From the NCBI GenBank assembly GCA_963837455.1, contig CAWINM010000001.1, positions 2,418,001 through 2,482,000 on the forward strand: a stretch of 64,000 nucleotides of DNA, given 5' to 3'. The notes beneath the pieces are model-generated. The model saw nothing but the letters and a program-made list of their open reading frames with translations. It was not told the origin of the DNA and did not search any database. Positions 61,193-64,000 of the stretch are shown piece by piece (position 1 is the stretch's first letter; each line of letters starts with the position of its first letter). The stretch comes from DASYQD01 sp963837455. GTDB lineage: Bacteria; Acidobacteriota; Thermoanaerobaculia; Multivoradales; JAIOJS01. The translations under genes were made by a program, and so were the position numbers.

Positions 61193-62248
61193 ATGCGCAG
61201 GATGCGTCGCGCCAACGTCGCCGCCGCGCTGCTCGCCCTCGTCTGCCTCGCCGCCACGCCGGCGCTGGCGCAGTCCTGGGCCGGGCGGGGCCGGCTGCAG
61301 GGAACGGTGAAGGACGAGGCCGGGAACCCCGTCGAGGGAGTCCGCATCACCCTTCGCCAGGGAACGGGGCAGGTCGACGCGAAAGCCGACGGCCCCGCCC
61401 AGCTGACCACCGACAAGCACGGCAAGTGGTCGATCCTCGGGCTCGCCCAGGGCCCGTGGGGCGTTCTGCTCGAGAAGGAGGGGTACATACCCTCGGAGGG
61501 CCAGGTCCACGTCAACGAGTTCGGGCCCGCGCAGCCAGTCAACATCACCCTCAAGGTGATTCCCAAGGAGGTGATCGAGGAGGCGCAGCGCAAGGCCGAG
61601 CAGGAGAGCGCCACCGGACAGGCCCGAGCGGCCCTCGAGCGAGGCAACCAGCTGCTTGCCGAGGCGCGGACCGCCAATCCCCCCGACAAGGGCAAGCTCG
61701 CCGAGGCGCGCACCGCCTACGAGGAGGGGATGGGAAAGCTGGCTTCCGCGAAGCTCGACAAGCCCGAGCAGCAGGCGGCGGTGGAGCAGACCCGTCTGTC
61801 GGTGCTGCAGAGCGTGGCTGGGATCGACTACGAGCTGGGCGAGACCGACCACGCGATCGCCCGGCTCAAGGAAGTGCTGGCGGCCAAGCCCGATGACACC
61901 GGCGTGCTCCAGCTGCTGATCAACATCCTCGTGCAGGCGGGGAAGGAGGACGAGGCGAAGCAGTACATGGCGAAGCTGCCCCAGGGCACCAAGATGGACG
62001 CCGACACCGTCCTCAACATGGGCATCAAGGCCTTCAACGAGGGGAGCATGGACAAGGCGTTCGAGGCCTTCGATCAAGCCGTGCGCGAGAACCCGGACCG
62101 TGCCGACGCCTACTATTACCGGGCCCTGGTCTTCCTCAACCGTGGCAAGAGCAAGGAAGCCAAGGCCGACCTCGACAAGCTCCTCGCCCTCGATCCCGAC
62201 GGCCCGCACGCTGCCGACGCCAAGGCCTTCCTCAAGGACCTGCACTGA
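61193..62248 (+). CDS. Exported protein with carboxypeptidase-regulatory-like domain and TPRs
   Basis: 351 residues from ATG 61193, with AAGGAG eight bases upstream. Signal peptide ends ...TPALAQ. An N-terminal beta domain (about 30-120) reads RLQGTVKDEAGNPVEGVRIT, like the module in the receptor upstream. A Glu/Ala-rich coil follows, then TPRs (about 195-350) such as AFNEGSMDKAFEAFDQAVRE. It may be a periplasmic partner of the receptor. It is transcribed separately because of the terminator. Confidence 0.75.
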   Translation: MRRMRRANVAAALLALVCLAATPALAQSWAGRGRLQGTVKDEAGNPVEGVRITLRQGTGQVDAKADGPAQLTTDKHGKWSILGLAQGPWGVLLEKEGYIPSEGQVHVNEFGPAQPVNITLKVIPKEVIEEAQRKAEQESATGQARAALERGNQLLAEARTANPPDKGKLAEARTAYEEGMGKLASAKLDKPEQQAAVEQTRLSVLQSVAGIDYELGETDHAIARLKEVLAAKPDDTGVLQLLINILVQAGKEDEAKQYMAKLPQGTKMDADTVLNMGIKAFNEGSMDKAFEAFDQAVRENPDRADAYYYRALVFLNRGKSKEAKADLDKLLALDPDGPHAADAKAFLKDLH

Positions 62249-62282
62249 GCTCCCCAGCGGTGTCCGGCGGCGACGCGCACCC

Positions 62283-64000
62283 GTGATCGGGAGGGCCCTC
62301 CCTCGCCGCGCCGGCCTCGCCGGCGCGGCCTGGCTCGCCGCCGCCGCGATGGGCTGCGGCGGTCCCGCACCGGGGGCCACGGGTGGCGGGCCACCGCTTC
62401 GCGGCGGCGACGTCCTGCTGGTGACCATCGACACGCTGCGTGCGGATGCCGTCGGCTTCGCCGGCAACCGGCGGGTGGAGACGCCGACGCTCGACCGCCT
62501 CGCCGCCGCCGGTCGCGTCTTCACCGACGCCCACGCCCACAACGTGGTGACCCTGCCGTCCCACACCAACATCCTCACCGGTCGCTACCCCTACCAGCAC
62601 GGCGTTCGCGAGAACAGCGGCTTCGTGCTGGCGACGACGGTTCCCACGCTGGGAACGATGCTCGGCGGTGCGGGCTACGCCACCGCGGCCTTCGTCGCCG
62701 CCTTCCCGCTCGACCGGCGGTTCGGCCTCGGCCGCGGCTTCGCCGTCTACGACGACAGCTTCCCGCGCGGCTCCGACCCCGCGCAGTTCGTCCTCGCCGA
62801 GCGGCGCGGCGACAAGGTGGTCACCCCGGCGCTCGCCTGGTGGCGCCAGCATCGCGGGCAGCGCCGCTTCCTCTGGGTGCACCTCTACGACCCCCACGCC
62901 GCGTACGAGCCGCCGGAGCCGTTCGCCAGCCGCTATCGCGACGACCCCTACCTCGGCGAGGTGGCCGCCACCGACTCCTTCCTCGCCCCGCTGCTGCTGC
63001 CGTTCCTGCGGGGCGAGGAGCCCCCCGCCCTGGTGGTGGTGACCGCCGACCACGGTGAGTCCCTCGGCGAGCACGGCGAGCTCACCCACGGCCTGTTCGC
63101 CTACGAGGCCACGCTCAAGGTGCCGCTGGTGGTGTGGTACCCGGGAATCGCCCCCGGTCGTGACGAGCGAGCCGCCCGCCACGTCGACATCGTCCCCACG
63201 GTGCTCGCGGCGCTCGGCCTGGCGGTGCCCGCCGACCTTCCCGGACGTTCCCTGCTGGGGCCGCCCCCAGCCGACGAGACGAGCTACTTCGAGAGCCTCT
63301 CCACCTGCCTCAACCGCGGCTGGGCACCCCTGCGCGGCATGCTGCGCGACCACCGCAAGTACGTTGACCTGCCGTTGCCCGAGCTCTACGACCTCGCCGC
63401 CGACCCGCACGAGGAGCACAACCTCGTCGATAGCGACCGCCGTACCGCCCGGGCGCTGCAGCGCCAGCTGCCCGCGGAGTCGACCTGGCCGCCCTCCCCC
63501 GGAGCCGTCCCCGCCGAGGTGGCCAAGAACCTGCGCAGCCTCGGCTACGCTGCGGCAGGCGCCCCGCTGAAGGCGGTCTACACGGCCGCCGACGACCCCA
63601 AGCGCCTGGTCGGGCTCGACGACGAGATCCACCGTGTGATCGCCGCCTACTCGGAGGGCCGCTACCAGGAGGCCGTGCGGCTCGCGCGACAGGTGATCGC
63701 GGCGCGGCCCGACATGGCGGAGGGGTACGAGGACCTCGCCCTCGCCCTGCGCCAGCTCGAGCGGCCCGCCGAAGCGGCGTCGGTGCTCCGGCAGGCGATC
63801 GCCCGCGGCGTGCGGGGCGAGTCGCTGCGGCGCCAGCTCGGTCTGACCCTTGCCGAGAGCGGCCAGGCGGCGGCGGCCGTGGAGGTCCTCGCGCCGCTGG
63901 TGGGGTCTCCGGGCGTCGACCCCGAGACGCTCGACGCGCTGGGCATCGCGCTCAGCGACAGCGGCCGCCACGAGGAGGCCGCGCGGATGCTGGAGCGCGC
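62283..64000 (+). CDS. Sulfatase/alkaline phosphatase superfamily lipoprotein 3 with TPRs, 3' end cut
   Basis: At least 572 residues; open at the window end. The GTG start gives a signal ending AAAAMGCG, a possible lipobox. Hydrolase motifs: VTIDTLRADAVGFAGN, VVTLPSHTNILTGRYPY, LWVHLYDPHAAYEPPEPF and VVTADHGESLGEHGELTHG. The nucleophile region is TLPSH rather than C/S-x-P-x-R. The family tail LRSLGYAAAG is followed by TPR-like repeats (AYSEGRYQEAVRLARQVIAA), an architecture not in the two relatives. It lies 34 bases after the preceding gene. Confidence 0.82.
   Translation, partial: MIGRALPRRAGLAGAAWLAAAAMGCGGPAPGATGGGPPLRGGDVLLVTIDTLRADAVGFAGNRRVETPTLDRLAAAGRVFTDAHAHNVVTLPSHTNILTGRYPYQHGVRENSGFVLATTVPTLGTMLGGAGYATAAFVAAFPLDRRFGLGRGFAVYDDSFPRGSDPAQFVLAERRGDKVVTPALAWWRQHRGQRRFLWVHLYDPHAAYEPPEPFASRYRDDPYLGEVAATDSFLAPLLLPFLRGEEPPALVVVTADHGESLGEHGELTHGLFAYEATLKVPLVVWYPGIAPGRDERAARHVDIVPTVLAALGLAVPADLPGRSLLGPPPADETSYFESLSTCLNRGWAPLRGMLRDHRKYVDLPLPELYDLAADPHEEHNLVDSDRRTARALQRQLPAESTWPPSPGAVPAEVAKNLRSLGYAAAGAPLKAVYTAADDPKRLVGLDDEIHRVIAAYSEGRYQEAVRLARQVIAARPDMAEGYEDLALALRQLERPAEAASVLRQAIARGVRGESLRRQLGLTLAESGQAAAAVEVLAPLVGSPGVDPETLDALGIALSDSGRHEEAARMLER

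Overview
The window is a GC-rich (roughly 70%) bacterial chromosome segment with dense, mostly co-oriented genes. Gene content points to a Gram-negative with c-type cytochromes, type IV pili and TonB-dependent uptake. Two proteins resemble the Acidobacteria-associated VWFA family, and the TonB receptor is Oar-like with a carboxypeptidase-regulatory N-terminus. Many lipoproteins carry TPR, IPT or PKD repeats. I infer Acidobacteriota, perhaps a Thermoanaerobaculia-like lineage; no rRNA is present to confirm this. I recognised no tRNA, rRNA, CRISPR array, insertion sequence or phage gene.

Layout. 1-3.6 kb: 3' end of tgt, then yajC-secD-secF. 3.7-7.5 kb: a TPR lipoprotein, tonB, an exbB-like gene and three exbD-like genes, behind a sigma70-like promoter. 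7.5-10.1 kb: a bifunctional rel/spoT gene and convergent rpmB. 10.3-19.4 kb: pilMNOPQ followed by three surface lipoproteins. 19.4-25.7 kb: TPR protein, Roadblock/LC7 protein, accB, accC, thiE, aroK and a metallophosphoesterase. 25.7-30.6 kb (minus): ccmABCDEF, with a CxxxY-type CcmE. 30.7-38.4 kb: HEAT-cyclophilin lipoprotein, thioredoxin-fold protein, ECF sigma/putative anti-sigma/polymer-forming membrane protein, 3-hydroxyacyl-CoA dehydrogenase and a zinc-ribbon TPR protein. 38.6-48.4 kb: two sulfatase-superfamily proteins, a lysyl-endopeptidase-like protease, two paralogous secreted proteins and a polytopic membrane protein. 48.7-52 kb: proS and a CNNM/CorC-type protein. 52-57.6 kb (minus): two VWFA-related paralogs and a transglutaminase-like TPR lipoprotein. 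57.6-64 kb: Oar-like receptor with a clear terminator, a TPR protein, and a third sulfatase-superfamily protein with C-terminal TPRs that runs off the end.

Themes. Much of the window serves the envelope: Sec export, TonB energisation, pilus assembly, cytochrome c maturation and secreted enzymes. Two signals cut across the genes. First, at least seven genes have a TATAAT-like hexamer ending 7-8 nt before the start codon and no Shine-Dalgarno sequence, which predicts leaderless transcripts. Second, eleven one-base frame disruptions fall within 1.07 kb of accB-accC, with well-conserved protein sequence between them; this is most likely local sequence error. Single frame disruptions also affect pilM, the metallophosphoesterase and the CNNM gene.
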